A stretch of 48,190 nt of DNA from the NCBI GenBank assembly GCA_026390015.1, contig JAPLGS010000086.1:1-48190 (forward strand). Reading direction: 5' to 3'. Numbering within the stretch: the stretch's first letter is position 1; the number at the start of each line of letters is the position of its first letter. Below the pieces are notes generated by a model that ran no database searches, was not told the DNA's origin, and saw only the letters and a program-made list of their open reading frames with translations. The translations under genes and the position numbers were made by a program. The DNA is from Chloroflexota bacterium. GTDB taxonomy: Bacteria; Chloroflexota; Anaerolineae; Anaerolineales; Villigracilaceae. Below, piece after piece: positions 1 through 7,771 of the stretch.

Positions 1-2
1 GT

Positions 3-671
3 GTACTGACAGATGCCACTGCCGACATGGCCTTTGCCTTGTTGTTCGCATCCGCTCGCCGAGTGGTGGAAGGTGAAAAATATGTGCGCTCTGGGAATTG
101 GAAAACGTGGAATCCAAAACTTCTGCTCGGCGCAGATTTTGTCGGTGCTACTTTGGGAATTGTCGGGTTCGGGAGAATTGGTCAAGCCGTGGCGAAACGT
201 GCCCAAGGTTTTGATATGCGCGTGATCTATTATGACCCAACAGCGCAATCTGCTTACGGAGCGCAAGCCGTTGACCTTGATATACTTTTGCGCGAATCAG
301 ATTTTGTCTCGATCCATGTGCCATTGACTGAAGAGACGAGACATCTGGTTAATGCAGATTTTCTTGCGAAGATGAAACTCAATTCGATTATGGTGAACAC
401 GTCACGCGGCGGGGTGGTGGATCAAGTTGCTTTATACGATGTGCTGAAATCAAAAAAGATTTTCGCCGCCGCGTTAGATGTGACTGACCCTGAGCCATTG
501 CCAACTGATAATCCATTATTTGAGCTGGAGAACTGTCTCATCGTTCCGCATCTTGGAAGCGCCAGTCAACATACCCGTGACATGATGTCGCTGCTCGCCG
601 CGGAGAATTTGATCGCAGGCTTGAAGGGCGAGAGATTACCGAATTGCGTCAATCCCGAAGTTTATAATTAG
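3..671 (+). CDS. D-2-hydroxyacid dehydrogenase (glyoxylate/hydroxypyruvate reductase type), 5' truncated
   Basis: The last 222 codons of an NAD(P)-dependent D-2-hydroxyacid dehydrogenase. The frame is open from base 3, before any start codon, so the true start lies outside the window. The visible N-terminus reads VLTDATADMAFALL, a segment typical of GyaR-type glyoxylate reductases and D-glycerate dehydrogenases. It is followed by the Rossmann motif GIVGFGRIGQAVAKR for dinucleotide binding, the NTSRGGVVD strand-loop, and the catalytic pair E (DPEPL) and H (VPHLGSAS). The family reduces glyoxylate or hydroxypyruvate. SerA-type phosphoglycerate dehydrogenases share the fold, but no C-terminal ACT domain is present, so the short reductase type is favoured. 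Substrate is inferred. Confidence 0.88.
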   Translation, partial: VLTDATADMAFALLFASARRVVEGEKYVRSGNWKTWNPKLLLGADFVGATLGIVGFGRIGQAVAKRAQGFDMRVIYYDPTAQSAYGAQAVDLDILLRESDFVSIHVPLTEETRHLVNADFLAKMKLNSIMVNTSRGGVVDQVALYDVLKSKKIFAAALDVTDPEPLPTDNPLFELENCLIVPHLGSASQHTRDMMSLLAAENLIAGLKGERLPNCVNPEVYN

Positions 672-696
672 GAGCGGAGACTAAAGCCCGCGCTCC
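671..696. repeat. Small inverted repeat after the dehydrogenase stop
   Basis: GGAGCG (671-676) pairs with CGCTCC (691-696) around a 14-nt loop, filling the gap between the dehydrogenase stop and the convergent ubiE stop. There is no clear T-run, so terminator function is uncertain. The sequence style (GCGCTCC next to CTAAAGCCCG) resembles dispersed palindromes elsewhere in the window, for example at 10272-10287. Confidence 0.35.
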
Positions 697-705
697 GGGT
701 GTAAA

Positions 706-1398
706 TTATTTTTCTCCCCAATGTATTCCGATCGTGCCGAACATCATGCGCTTGAAATCCACTTTCTTGAATCCGACAGCGATCATGCGCGCGGCGAGTT
801 GTTCTGCGGTCAGAAAATTTTCGGTGGTGTCGGGCAAATAATTATAGGCGTCGCGTTCGCCTGAAAGTAATCCGCCGATCGTGGGGATGATGAAGTGCAT
901 GTGAAGCCAAATAAACGGCGAGAGTAAATTTTTCTTTGGGCGCGTGGTGTCGAGGATCACGATCCGTCCACCGGGTTTGAGCGTGCGATACTGTTCCTTC
1001 AAGGCTTGCTGAATATCGGTCACGTTGCGCATTAGAAAACCTGAAACTACTGCATCAAAGGTTATATTTTTGAACGGAAGGTTTAATGCGTCGGCAGCTG
1101 ACCATTCCAAATTTCCATTTTTATTTCCAACTCGCATCATCTCAATTGTAAAATCTGCGGCAGTGACTTTGGCTTGCGGCTGCTGCAAAAGTGCCTCGCG
1201 TGCCAGATCGCCGGTGCCAGTTCCCAGGTCAAGCAGTGCTGCGTTGGGAGTTAGCCGCGCAAGTTTGATGACCTGCTTTCTCCAGCGGATATCCTGGCCG
1301 CCGGTCATGAGTCGATTCATCAAGTCATAACGATGGGCTATTTTTGTGAACATGGATTGTACGTATTTGGAACGTTCCGTTCCTGTGAGGTTGCTCAT
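706..1398 (-). CDS. ubiE: Demethylmenaquinone methyltransferase
   Basis: SAM-dependent C-methyltransferase that converts demethylmenaquinone to menaquinone, the last step of the pathway. The product is 230 aa, normal for UbiE/MenG. The N-terminus carries the family signature YDLMNRLMTGGQDIRWRK (about residues 24-41). Motif I for SAM binding is LDLGTGTGD (56-64), and an acidic AADF segment follows. The middle contains the family segment with LMRNVTDIQQALKE and the LKPGGRIVILDTTRP block. The start at 1398 is an ATG. It faces menA head to head with only 45 bp between the two start codons, so the last steps of menaquinone synthesis are paired here. A TATAAT box lies 9 nt upstream of the ATG, suggesting a very short or absent leader. 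Confidence 0.93.
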   Translation of the reverse strand: MSNLTGTERSKYVQSMFTKIAHRYDLMNRLMTGGQDIRWRKQVIKLARLTPNAALLDLGTGTGDLAREALLQQPQAKVTAADFTIEMMRVGNKNGNLEWSAADALNLPFKNITFDAVVSGFLMRNVTDIQQALKEQYRTLKPGGRIVILDTTRPKKNLLSPFIWLHMHFIIPTIGGLLSGERDAYNYLPDTTENFLTAEQLAARMIAVGFKKVDFKRMMFGTIGIHWGEK

Positions 1399-1407
1399 AG
1401 TTGACCT

Positions 1408-1413
1408 ATTATA
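1408..1413 (-). promoter_or_regulatory. -10 box for ubiE, near-leaderless
   Basis: On the minus strand TATAAT occupies 1413-1408, leaving 9 nt before the ATG at 1398. A start site 6-8 nt below the box would fall within about 3 nt of the ATG. A weak AGGT is the only purine-rich stretch. No good -35 hexamer was found. Confidence 0.5.
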
Positions 1414-1429
1414 AACGCTGAAAATTCGT

Positions 1430-1435
1430 TATACT
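1430..1435 (+). promoter_or_regulatory. -10 box for menA, near-leaderless
   Basis: TATACT at 1430-1435 is followed by 8 nt and then the menA ATG at 1444. The spacer has no Shine-Dalgarno sequence. Transcription would start at or one or two bases before the start codon. Confidence 0.5.
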
Positions 1436-1443
1436 GCGCGGCA

Positions 1444-2340
1444 ATGAAAAATCAAACGAAACTGAATTTATTTCAAATCTGGTGGCTCGCGATTCGACCA
1501 CGGACTTTGCCCGCAGCCGCGGCTGGTGTGGTCATGGGATGTGCGCTGGCTTGGCAAGCCGGTTCGTTTCAAATTTTGTCTGCGTTTGCCGCATTATTTG
1601 TAGCTTTGCTTTTGCAAATTGGCAGTAACGTTGCCAATGATGTTTTTGATTTCGAACGCGGCGCAGATACTGCCGGGAGACAAGGCCCGCTGCGTGTGAC
1701 TCAAGCGGGATTGCTTTCGCCGGCGCAAGTCAAACGCGGAATGTGGATCATCTTTTTTCTGGCAGCCTTATTCGGACTTTATCTCGCTTCGCTTCGCGGC
1801 TGGCCCGTGATCTGGATCGGCGTAGCAGCCATTGTCTCGGCGATAGCTTATACCGGTGGGCCGTTTCCGCTTGGCTATTTTGGACTCGGCGATTTGTTTG
1901 TGTTTATATTTTTTGGATTTGCTGCAGTTGCAGGGACCTATTATGTGCAAGTCGGTTCGGTCAACGCCGCAGCGTGGTGGATGTCTGTGCCTGTGGGATT
2001 GATCGTCACTGCGATTTTAGTCGTCAATAATTTGCGTGATCTTGAGAATGATCGCGCAGCTGGCAAACATACATTGGCGGTGCGGCTTGGCGAAAAAGCC
2101 ACGAAATCAGAATATGTTTTGTGCATGGGAATTGCATATTTACTTTTGCCTGTTTTAGTGAGTTTGAAAATTGTTCCCGCTGCCTCATTGCTCGCGTGGT
2201 TTTCTTTGCCAATTGCGATCAAAACTTTGCGAATAGTTTTCACGCAGACAGGTCGTCCGCTTAACGCAGCGCTTGCAGGGACAGGTCAGACTGCGCTGCT
2301 GTATAGTGTTTTGTTTTGGGTGGGGATGTTGGTTTCGTAA
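1444..2340 (+). CDS. menA: 1,4-dihydroxy-2-naphthoate polyprenyltransferase
   Basis: Integral membrane UbiA-superfamily prenyltransferase that attaches the isoprenoid tail to 1,4-dihydroxy-2-naphthoate, giving demethylmenaquinone, the substrate of the neighbouring ubiE. The 298-aa product has about eight to nine hydrophobic segments. Both aspartate-rich metal/diphosphate motifs are intact: NDVFDFERGAD at about 66-76 and NNLRDLENDRAAGK at about 193-206. The second block is the MenA type rather than the UbiA (4-hydroxybenzoate) type. The ATG at 1444 is preceded by a -10 box and no ribosome-binding site. Compare the second UbiA-like protein at 22465, which lacks these motifs. Confidence 0.93.
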   Translation: MKNQTKLNLFQIWWLAIRPRTLPAAAAGVVMGCALAWQAGSFQILSAFAALFVALLLQIGSNVANDVFDFERGADTAGRQGPLRVTQAGLLSPAQVKRGMWIIFFLAALFGLYLASLRGWPVIWIGVAAIVSAIAYTGGPFPLGYFGLGDLFVFIFFGFAAVAGTYYVQVGSVNAAAWWMSVPVGLIVTAILVVNNLRDLENDRAAGKHTLAVRLGEKATKSEYVLCMGIAYLLLPVLVSLKIVPAASLLAWFSLPIAIKTLRIVFTQTGRPLNAALAGTGQTALLYSVLFWVGMLVS

Positions 2341-2388
2341 ACTTCATGCCACGACTGTACTTGCGTGCGGTGCACTCCTTAAATAATA

Positions 2389-2428
2389 GGAGATTGCTTC
2401 GAGCCAGAGCGCTGTCTCGCAATGACAT
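2389..2428. repeat. Dispersed palindromic repeat (GGAGATTGCTTCG...CTCGCAATGACA type)
   Basis: This 40-bp stretch between the convergent menA and permease genes starts GGAGATTGCTTCG and ends CTCGCAATGACAT. It belongs to a style of dispersed repeat seen in many bacterial intergenic regions. A diverged copy in opposite orientation lies at 6131-6166. Confidence 0.55.
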
Positions 2429-2431
2429 CCA

Positions 2432-3172
2432 TCAACTTACAAATTTCCACCTGCACCATTTCCGCTCCAGCCAATCCACACCGAAGTACATGCCAAGTCC
2501 CAGTAAACTCATCGCCACCACTCCAGCATACATGGCGGGATAATTAAATAGCGTGCTTCCCTGATAATAAATGTAATAACCCAATCCATATTTTGTTGCG
2601 AATAGTTCAGAGATGTATAACACCGCCACCGCTGTACCTATGGATTGTCTCAGTGCCGTCAGAATCGCTGGCAGGCTGGCAGGTAAATAAACGAATCGAA
2701 ATAATGCGCGTCGTCCCGCGCCGAGGCTTTGTAAACTTTGGATCAACTGCGGTGGGATTCCAACTGCCTGGTCGCGGACAAGTACGATGATCTGAAAAAA
2801 TAATATCAAGAAGATAAGTGTGATTTTCGCAGTGTCACCGATTCCCAGGAACAATAAGACTACTGGTACAAACACCACTTTTGGAATTGGATACAGCAAA
2901 TAAATAATGGGAGAGAGGAATCTGTCCATCGTCTTTGACCCGCCAATTGCCAGCCCTGCAGGCGCAGCGACCAACACTGAGAGCGCCATTCCCGCGCTGA
3001 CTCGCCATAGGCTGACGCCAAAATGAATCAAGAGTCCATTGCCCAACTCTTTGAAGAATACAACGAACACTTCCCACGGCGCGGGCAAAATGGGACGGTG
3101 AACGATCAACGCGGTGATCTGCCAGATCAAGATCAATCCCAGTGTAGCAAATAAAACATCACGCCGATTCAT
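2432..3172 (-). CDS. ABC transporter permease, SsuC/TauC/ThiX-like
   Basis: Inner-membrane permease of a three-gene importer. The 246-aa product has about six hydrophobic segments and the family EAA-loop region (QSLQSLGAGRRALFRFVYLP), which contacts the ATPase. It ends in a basic tail. I chose the ATG at 3172 (MNRRDVLFATLG); the frame stays open further upstream but runs inside the ATPase gene. With this start the gene overlaps the ATPase stop by 14 nt, so the two are translationally coupled. Related permeases carry sulfonates, nitrate, thiamine precursors, riboflavin or aromatic compounds. The substrate cannot be told from sequence alone. Confidence 0.88.
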   Translation of the reverse strand: MNRRDVLFATLGLILIWQITALIVHRPILPAPWEVFVVFFKELGNGLLIHFGVSLWRVSAGMALSVLVAAPAGLAIGGSKTMDRFLSPIIYLLYPIPKVVFVPVVLLFLGIGDTAKITLIFLILFFQIIVLVRDQAVGIPPQLIQSLQSLGAGRRALFRFVYLPASLPAILTALRQSIGTAVAVLYISELFATKYGLGYYIYYQGSTLFNYPAMYAGVVAMSLLGLGMYFGVDWLERKWCRWKFVS

Positions 3173-3926
3173 GTTGCATTTCCTTCCACAATAAATCGCA
3201 TAGCTCGTGAAATGCCTGACTGCTCCTATGATTTTTTTGACCCGCATTCGGGTTATCGAAAATATGAGCATTTTTGTTTGGCGCTTGATTTAATAATAGT
3301 ACCTTTTTGCCCAATGCAGCCGCTTCTTCAATTGCGTGTGTGACAATGACCAGCGTCAAATTTTTTTCGGCGCATAAACTCAAAGTCAGGTTTTGCAAAT
3401 CTTCGCGCGTGATGGCGTCCAGTGATGAGAAAGGTTCATCCATCAATAGCAGATCGGGCTCAAGCGCAAGCGTGCGCGCAATGGCTGTGCGTTGACGTTG
3501 GCCGCCAGAGATCTGGGAAGGGAATTTATCCGCTACTTCGCTGAGCCCCATACGTTCAAGCCAGTCACTTATATTATTTTTTGATTGAAAATTATCCGGT
3601 GTATGTTTTCCATCTGGTCCATAAAAATCGCGGACTCGAATTCCCAGTTCCACATTCTCATAGACAGTTGACCATGGAAGCAACCCATAATCTTGGAGAA
3701 TGAGTCCGCTGTGCGGGCGAGGACGGGTGAGGAGTTGGCCGCCAATGGATATTTGCCCTGAAATAGGCTTACGTAATCCAGCGAGCAAATAGAGCAATGT
3801 TGTTTTACCGCAGCCTGAGGGACCGAGAATCGCCCATGTCTCACCGCGTGAGATGCTAATTTCGAATCCACTGAAGAGCGGAATATTATTTTGATAATTA
3901 AACTTCAGCGAGTTAATTTTGATCAT
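3159..3926 (-). CDS. ABC transporter ATP-binding protein, SsuB/TauB-like
   Basis: Cytoplasmic ATPase of the importer, 255 aa. Walker A is GPSGCGKT (35-42), the Q-loop is in LILQDYGLLPW, the signature is SGGQRQR (from 140), and Walker B is LLLMDEP (around 159-165) followed by SSLD and the switch histidine in VTHAIEEA. GLLPW and DEPFSSLDA are typical of the nitrate/sulfonate/taurine/thiamine-precursor subfamily. It sits between the substrate-binding protein and the permease genes. Confidence 0.92.
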   Translation of the reverse strand: MIKINSLKFNYQNNIPLFSGFEISISRGETWAILGPSGCGKTTLLYLLAGLRKPISGQISIGGQLLTRPRPHSGLILQDYGLLPWSTVYENVELGIRVRDFYGPDGKHTPDNFQSKNNISDWLERMGLSEVADKFPSQISGGQRQRTAIARTLALEPDLLLMDEPFSSLDAITREDLQNLTLSLCAEKNLTLVIVTHAIEEAAALGKKVLLLNQAPNKNAHIFDNPNAGQKNHRSSQAFHELCDLLWKEMQHESA

Positions 3927-3932
3927 AAGCGA

Positions 3933-3964
3933 AGCGGGAGACTGCCAAAGGGCAACCTCCCGCT
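3933..3964 (-). terminator. Intra-operon hairpin between binding protein and ATPase genes
   Basis: AGCGGGAG (3933-3940) pairs with CTCCCGCT (3957-3964). A second nested stem TGCC/GGCA closes an AAAG loop, with a 2-nt symmetric mismatch between the stems. No T-run follows and the ATPase ATG is only 7 nt beyond, so this looks like an mRNA-stabilising or partial attenuating hairpin, as is common after binding-protein genes, rather than a full terminator. A TATAAT on the minus strand at 3971-3966 is just upstream. Confidence 0.55.
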
Positions 3965-3988
3965 CATTATAACGGAATCAATTTTCGG

Positions 3989-5005
3989 CTAGGGCAGAAG
4001 TGAGGCGTTGACAGAGTCTGCATAAGAAACATCAGCCGTCAACATTCCTTTTCCTTTTGCCCATTCCAAAGCATCATTCCATTCCGCTTCAGTGGGAACG
4101 GCCTGATCAGGAAAAGGCGGGACTTGAAAAGTTTTCAGCAATGGCGGCGGGACGAGTCCCTTGTCGCTCAAGAGCGAAGTGTATTTGCTGGAATCAAGAT
4201 TGATGAGATCGGCGGCTTCTTCGATCGCGGCTAGAAATGCCTTGACCGCATTCGGGCTGGCGTCGATCACTTCCTTGCGAAATGAGATCACGCTGAAACC
4301 ATATTCAGGATGAAGCGAATCGTCGAGCACCTTGACCGCGCTTTGACTGATCGCGAGCGAGGCGAGTGGGTCGGGCAAAACGCCAGCGCTGAGTTTGCCA
4401 GAAGCAAGCAACGCCATGCGATCGGGAATTTTCGGTACGGCAATGGTCTTGATCTCATCAACTCTGAGCCCCTCGGATTGCAAAAGTCGCTCGGTTACAT
4501 ATTCGATCACCGTGCCTTGTGACACGCCGATCTCAATGCCCTTGAGGCCCTGCGCATCGGTGATGCCGCTTTTCGCTGATGCGAGAATGAAGAAATGTCC
4601 ATAGCCTTCGCTGGGTCTCAATGCATAACGTACCGCCTGCATTTGAATACCATCTTTATTGAACAGCATCACCGAAAGCGTTTCGTTAATGGTTCCGTCG
4701 GCTTGGCCTGCCGCCAGTAATTGATCACGTTCTGGCGCTGATGCAACGGGAATAAATTCAACCGTCACGCCGTGTTTTGCAAATAAACCTTCCGCTTCAG
4801 CGACATACATCGGAAGCGTATCAATGATCGGGAGGACTGCGATCTTCAGCGTGCCGACACTATTAACAGGCGCTTCAGTTGCGAGCTGCGTAGCTGAGTC
4901 AGCGACAGGAACATCAGTCGCAGGGACAGCCGTCTCCGCTGGCGCGCAGGCCGCGAGTAGTGTAACGAACAAAAGAACAAGTGATAGTGTGGCCCGAAAT
5001 TTCAT
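3989..5005 (-). CDS. ABC transporter substrate-binding lipoprotein, NMT1/SsuA-like
   Basis: Extracytoplasmic binding protein of 338 aa. A lipoprotein signal peptide ends in the lipobox LLAAC with the lipidated Cys at residue 20, then a Thr/Ala/Pro-rich linker to about residue 50. The mature domain begins TLKIAVLPIIDTLPMYVAEAEGLFAKHGV, the standard opening of the NMT1/THI5-like and SsuA-like type II binding fold, and contains the QLLAAGQADG and GVSQGTVIEY ligand-loop regions. It is the first gene of the importer. Because it follows an F420 block, a flavin, deazaflavin or pyrimidine precursor is a possible cargo, but sulfonates or other small molecules are equally possible. No FMN or TPP riboswitch-like structure was found in the roughly 100 bp upstream. 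Confidence 0.86.
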   Translation of the reverse strand: MKFRATLSLVLLFVTLLAACAPAETAVPATDVPVADSATQLATEAPVNSVGTLKIAVLPIIDTLPMYVAEAEGLFAKHGVTVEFIPVASAPERDQLLAAGQADGTINETLSVMLFNKDGIQMQAVRYALRPSEGYGHFFILASAKSGITDAQGLKGIEIGVSQGTVIEYVTERLLQSEGLRVDEIKTIAVPKIPDRMALLASGKLSAGVLPDPLASLAISQSAVKVLDDSLHPEYGFSVISFRKEVIDASPNAVKAFLAAIEEAADLINLDSSKYTSLLSDKGLVPPPLLKTFQVPPFPDQAVPTEAEWNDALEWAKGKGMLTADVSYADSVNASLLP

Positions 5006-5060
5006 GCAAGAATTTCCCGTATTATTTTTTCCAAATTGATTAGCATGTATTGAAATTTAA

Positions 5061-5093
5061 AGACCTCGGAGGTTTTCAAAACCTCCGAGGTCT
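5061..5093. terminator. 33-nt palindrome, likely terminator of the LLM gene
   Basis: A perfect 16-bp inverted repeat around a single central base, built as AGACC, five variable bases, GGTTTTCAAAACC, five complementary bases, GGTCT. It lies after the stop of the minus-strand LLM gene and before the binding-protein gene. A sister copy with the same frame but different variable bases is at 38484-38516. Confidence 0.7.
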
Positions 5094-5107
5094 GATAACT
5101 GAGAAGG

Positions 5108-6106
5108 CTAACTCTGTGCGAACGTGTCGATCAGCAGCTTGAAATTTCCGCCGACTGGGTACAGAATGGGGCAGGTACATCCACGCTTGGTGTATTCGGC
5201 TACTTTGGCGCGTGCCTCTGCGGGCGTGCCCGAAGCCGTGATCTTGTGAACCAATTCGTCTGGGACAAAATGCTTGGCTTTGTTGATCTGTTCCTTCGTG
5301 GCGGGCCATCCCAAAGTGGACTGGATGTTGTTGATGACTTCTTGCGAAACATTCGAAGCCTTCGCGATGTGCGGCTGTTGGGCGAGATACTGGCAAAGCA
5401 ATTCTTTGGTGTACTCGATCGCCTTATCGTGATCTTCATCCACCGAACACACGATTAACTGCGGACGGTCAATGTCTTCGATTTTCCGCCCAGCTTTATT
5501 CGCGCCTTTTTCAAGCAGTTCCAACGCTTTGTCATTATATTCAGGCGCGACGCAATAATTCATCACACAGCCATCCGCGATCTCGCCTGTCATTTCCATC
5601 ATCAAATCGCCAGTCGCGCCGATCATGATAGGGACGTTGCGCGGCTCGCGGCGGCCATGGACTACATCCAATTCAATGCCGTCTACGTGATGGAATTCGC
5701 CGTGAAATGTGACGCGTTCCATATTTAACAATCGCCGCATGACTTCGACGGTCTCGCGCATGGCGAGAAGCGGTTTCTTTCGGTCAATGCCAACATTCTT
5801 TGCTAGTGGATCCCACCAGGCGCCAATTCCGCAGATAACGCGGTTTGGCGCAAGATCATCCAAAGTTAGGAAAGTGGCGGCGAGCAGGCCAATGTTCCGA
5901 GTCCAGTTATTGATCACGCCAGAGCCGACTTTAATTTTATTTGTCACTGCCGCGTAAGCCGCCATTGGCACTATCGCGTCGCGCACCAAACGACTCTCAG
6001 CTTGCCAAACAGCTTCAAAGCCTTTCTCTTCTGCGTATCTTGCATAATCCATTCCATCACGCAGGTCGTGTGAATCTTGCAGGTAAAGGGCAACACGTTC
6101 GGTCAT
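5108..6106 (-). CDS. LLM-class (F420-dependent) oxidoreductase
   Basis: A 332-aa luciferase-like monooxygenase-family protein with a TIM-barrel fold. Related members are methylenetetrahydromethanopterin reductase (Mer) and F420-dependent glucose-6-phosphate dehydrogenases. Supporting features are the opening [10 protein letters not shown], the [19 protein letters not shown] segment, [14 protein letters not shown] with the family's non-prolyl-cis bulge region, and [20 protein letters not shown] chose the ATG at 6106 because AAGGAG stands about 6 nt before it; the frame is open 87 nt upstream through repeat-like sequence. Location at the end of the F420 gene block supports F420 rather than FMN. 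The substrate is unknown. Confidence 0.85.
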   Translation of the reverse strand: MTERVALYLQDSHDLRDGMDYARYAEEKGFEAVWQAESRLVRDAIVPMAAYAAVTNKIKVGSGVINNWTRNIGLLAATFLTLDDLAPNRVICGIGAWWDPLAKNVGIDRKKPLLAMRETVEVMRRLLNMERVTFHGEFHHVDGIELDVVHGRREPRNVPIMIGATGDLMMEMTGEIADGCVMNYCVAPEYNDKALELLEKGANKAGRKIEDIDRPQLIVCSVDEDHDKAIEYTKELLCQYLAQQPHIAKASNVSQEVINNIQSTLGWPATKEQINKAKHFVPDELVHKITASGTPAEARAKVAEYTKRGCTCPILYPVGGNFKLLIDTFAQS

Positions 6107-6130
6107 GATTTTCTCCTTGAAATAAATTAA

Positions 6131-6166
6131 ATGTTCTTGCGAGAAGTGAGCGGCGAAGCAACCTCC
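6131..6166. repeat. Diverged copy of the dispersed palindromic repeat
   Basis: On the minus strand this reads GGAGGTTGCTTCG, a 10-nt middle, CTCGCAAGAACAT. It matches the repeat at 2389-2428 at both ends with a few changes. It fills the gap between cofC and the LLM gene. The cofC-proximal part of the gap (6167-6209) is rich in GCTTCGCGC and has no gene. Confidence 0.5.
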
Positions 6167-6209
6167 ATTACAACAGAAGAGGGCTTCGCGCAAAGCGCTC
6201 GCGGGGACA

Positions 6210-6818
6210 TCATGTCTTTAATTCTTCCAGTTTTCTTATCATCTCCAAGTCTTCTGGAAGATCCAGATCCAACCCGAGTGATGGTAGTTCGACGATCTCC
6301 AAACGCGCACCAGATTGTAGCGCGCGGTCGCAGTGACGTTGGAATGAATCTTCGCCAAAGTCATATTCAATTTGTCCCGCGGGACAGATCAACAATGCGT
6401 TCGTCCCTTTGCCATGACGGTCAGGTGCGATGACCACCACGGGCGGCTTCACCGCGCGATCGATCAACGCCAGCACATCTTCACGCTCCAACAAAGGCAG
6501 GTCGGCGGGCAAAACCAAAACGCCGTGAGTTGCGTGTACTTTCGCCATAACCGTTGCGCGGGCCAGCGCTGTATTCAAATGCGGTTGACCATCTTCCTGC
6601 ACAGTCTTTGCGCCGTGATTGCGGGCAATCGTCAGCGCCTGCGGGTCGCGGCTCACCACCAATACTTGATCCAACTCTTTTAAAGTTGACAGCGTCTTAA
6701 GGGTGTGTTCCAACAATTTTTGATTTAGCGCGGTTCTTTCATCTTCGGTAAGCATTCCAGATAAACGCGACTTGCCTCGTCGCAAAGGTTTTACAGGGAT
6801 AATTGCCCAAAGTGTCAT
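6210..6818 (-). CDS. cofC: 2-phospho-L-lactate / phosphoenolpyruvate guanylyltransferase
   Basis: Nucleotidyltransferase that activates the three-carbon acid (2-phospholactate in archaea, phosphoenolpyruvate in actinobacterial FbiD) with GTP, the first step of F420 tail assembly. The 202-aa product has the GT-A-like motifs [14 protein letters not shown] at the N-terminus, VLPADLPLL in the middle (metal-binding aspartates), and [13 protein letters not shown], which is diagnostic for CofC/FbiD. The ATG at 6818 is one base after the cofD stop, so the two are translationally coupled. A slightly longer start at 6836 would overlap cofD and adds no conserved residues. Whether it uses 2-phospholactate or PEP cannot be read with confidence. 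Confidence 0.92.
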   Translation of the reverse strand: MTLWAIIPVKPLRRGKSRLSGMLTEDERTALNQKLLEHTLKTLSTLKELDQVLVVSRDPQALTIARNHGAKTVQEDGQPHLNTALARATVMAKVHATHGVLVLPADLPLLEREDVLALIDRAVKPPVVVIAPDRHGKGTNALLICPAGQIEYDFGEDSFQRHCDRALQSGARLEIVELPSLGLDLDLPEDLEMIRKLEELKT

Positions 6819-6819
6819 G

Positions 6820-7743
6820 TTATAAACTCCCAACAAAGTTTAGCACATCCGTTGCCAATCGTGCACGCTCTGATGAGTTATTCATAAGCGTGTTCGTAAC
6901 CAGGGTCTTTGTTTCAATTTTATCTGATAACTGTCTGTCCACGTTATCCAACACGAATCCGCATAACAAGCCTCTATAATGTTCAGCCACAGCCAACGCC
7001 GAAGGTTCGATTCCGAGTTCAGTATACATTTTTGCCGCAGGACCTTTTACTGCCTGCCCGCCGATAATGGGCGAGACCGCGATCACTTTTTTTTCTTCCC
7101 CCTTTTGGATAAGGGCAGGGGAGAGGAGTTGGAGAATCGGATCGACACTCACCCATGGATTTGACGGGCAAATGACAATTGCCTCTGCTGATTCGATCGC
7201 TTCGCGCGCGCCGATAACAGGTTCAGCGGAATCGACTCCCTCAAACCGAAAGCCTTTGACTCGCGGCTCGCAATGTCTGTGAACAAAATATTCCTGAAAC
7301 GCCAGCTCGCCTTCGTCTGTATCCACCATGGTTCGCACTGGTGAGTCAGACATTGGCAAAACCGTATGGTTGATTCTCCAGGCCGCGCAAAAATCCTTTG
7401 TGATCTGTGACAGCGATTGGCCTGCTTTCATTCTTCTTGTTCTTTCAAGATGCGTGGCAATATCCTGGTCGCCGAGGCGAAACCAATTCGGTCCGCCAAG
7501 TTTTTCTATATTTGCAATCGTATTCCAGGTTTCATTTATACGCCCCCAGCCTGTCTCGGGATTCGCAAGTCCAGCCAGTGTATAGCAGACTGTATCCAAG
7601 TCGGGAGAAATGTACATTCCCAAATGCTCGAAATCATCGCCCGTGTTGACGATGACGGTCAGATCTTCTGGTGAGAGGATTTGGGCGAGTCCGTGGGCAA
7701 GTTTTGCGCCGCCGACTCCGCCCGCGAGGGCTACGATTTTCAT
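6820..7743 (-). CDS. cofD: 2-phospho-L-lactate transferase (CofD/FbiA)
   Basis: Transfers the activated phospho-acid from the GDP adduct made by CofC to FO, giving F420-0 or dehydro-F420-0. The 307-aa product starts MKIVALAGGVGGAKLAHGL, the family's nucleotide-binding loop. VIVNTGDDFEHLGMYISPDLDTV and GWGRINETWN are hallmark CofD segments for FO and phosphate binding, and VICPSNPWVSVDPIL with VSPIIGGQAVKGPAAKM closes the active site. The start at 7743 is chosen because homology begins there; the open frame upstream overlaps the nitroreductase gene. The ATG lies 8 nt after the upstream stop with no clear ribosome-binding site, so it probably depends on coupling. Confidence 0.94.
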   Translation of the reverse strand: MKIVALAGGVGGAKLAHGLAQILSPEDLTVIVNTGDDFEHLGMYISPDLDTVCYTLAGLANPETGWGRINETWNTIANIEKLGGPNWFRLGDQDIATHLERTRRMKAGQSLSQITKDFCAAWRINHTVLPMSDSPVRTMVDTDEGELAFQEYFVHRHCEPRVKGFRFEGVDSAEPVIGAREAIESAEAIVICPSNPWVSVDPILQLLSPALIQKGEEKKVIAVSPIIGGQAVKGPAAKMYTELGIEPSALAVAEHYRGLLCGFVLDNVDRQLSDKIETKTLVTNTLMNNSSERARLATDVLNFVGSL

Positions 7744-7750
7744 AGGTAGG

Positions 7751-7771
7751 TTCAAACGTTCAAACGTTTGA
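7751..7771. repeat. TTCAAACG octamer repeat at the nitroreductase/cofD junction
   Basis: Two direct copies of TTCAAACG followed by a partly inverted TTTGACG. It encodes the C-terminus and stop of the nitroreductase and forms the spacer before cofD. It is one of several short micro-repeats in this window. Confidence 0.45.

Noticed and set aside
3966-3971. Internal promoter (TATAAT, minus) between the binding-protein and ATPase genes
   Set aside because: No -35 and it merges with the hairpin; possible but not supportable beyond a note.
5006-5060. FMN or TPP riboswitch before the binding-protein gene
   Set aside because: The leader is only about 100 nt including the palindrome, with no conserved RFN or THI elements.
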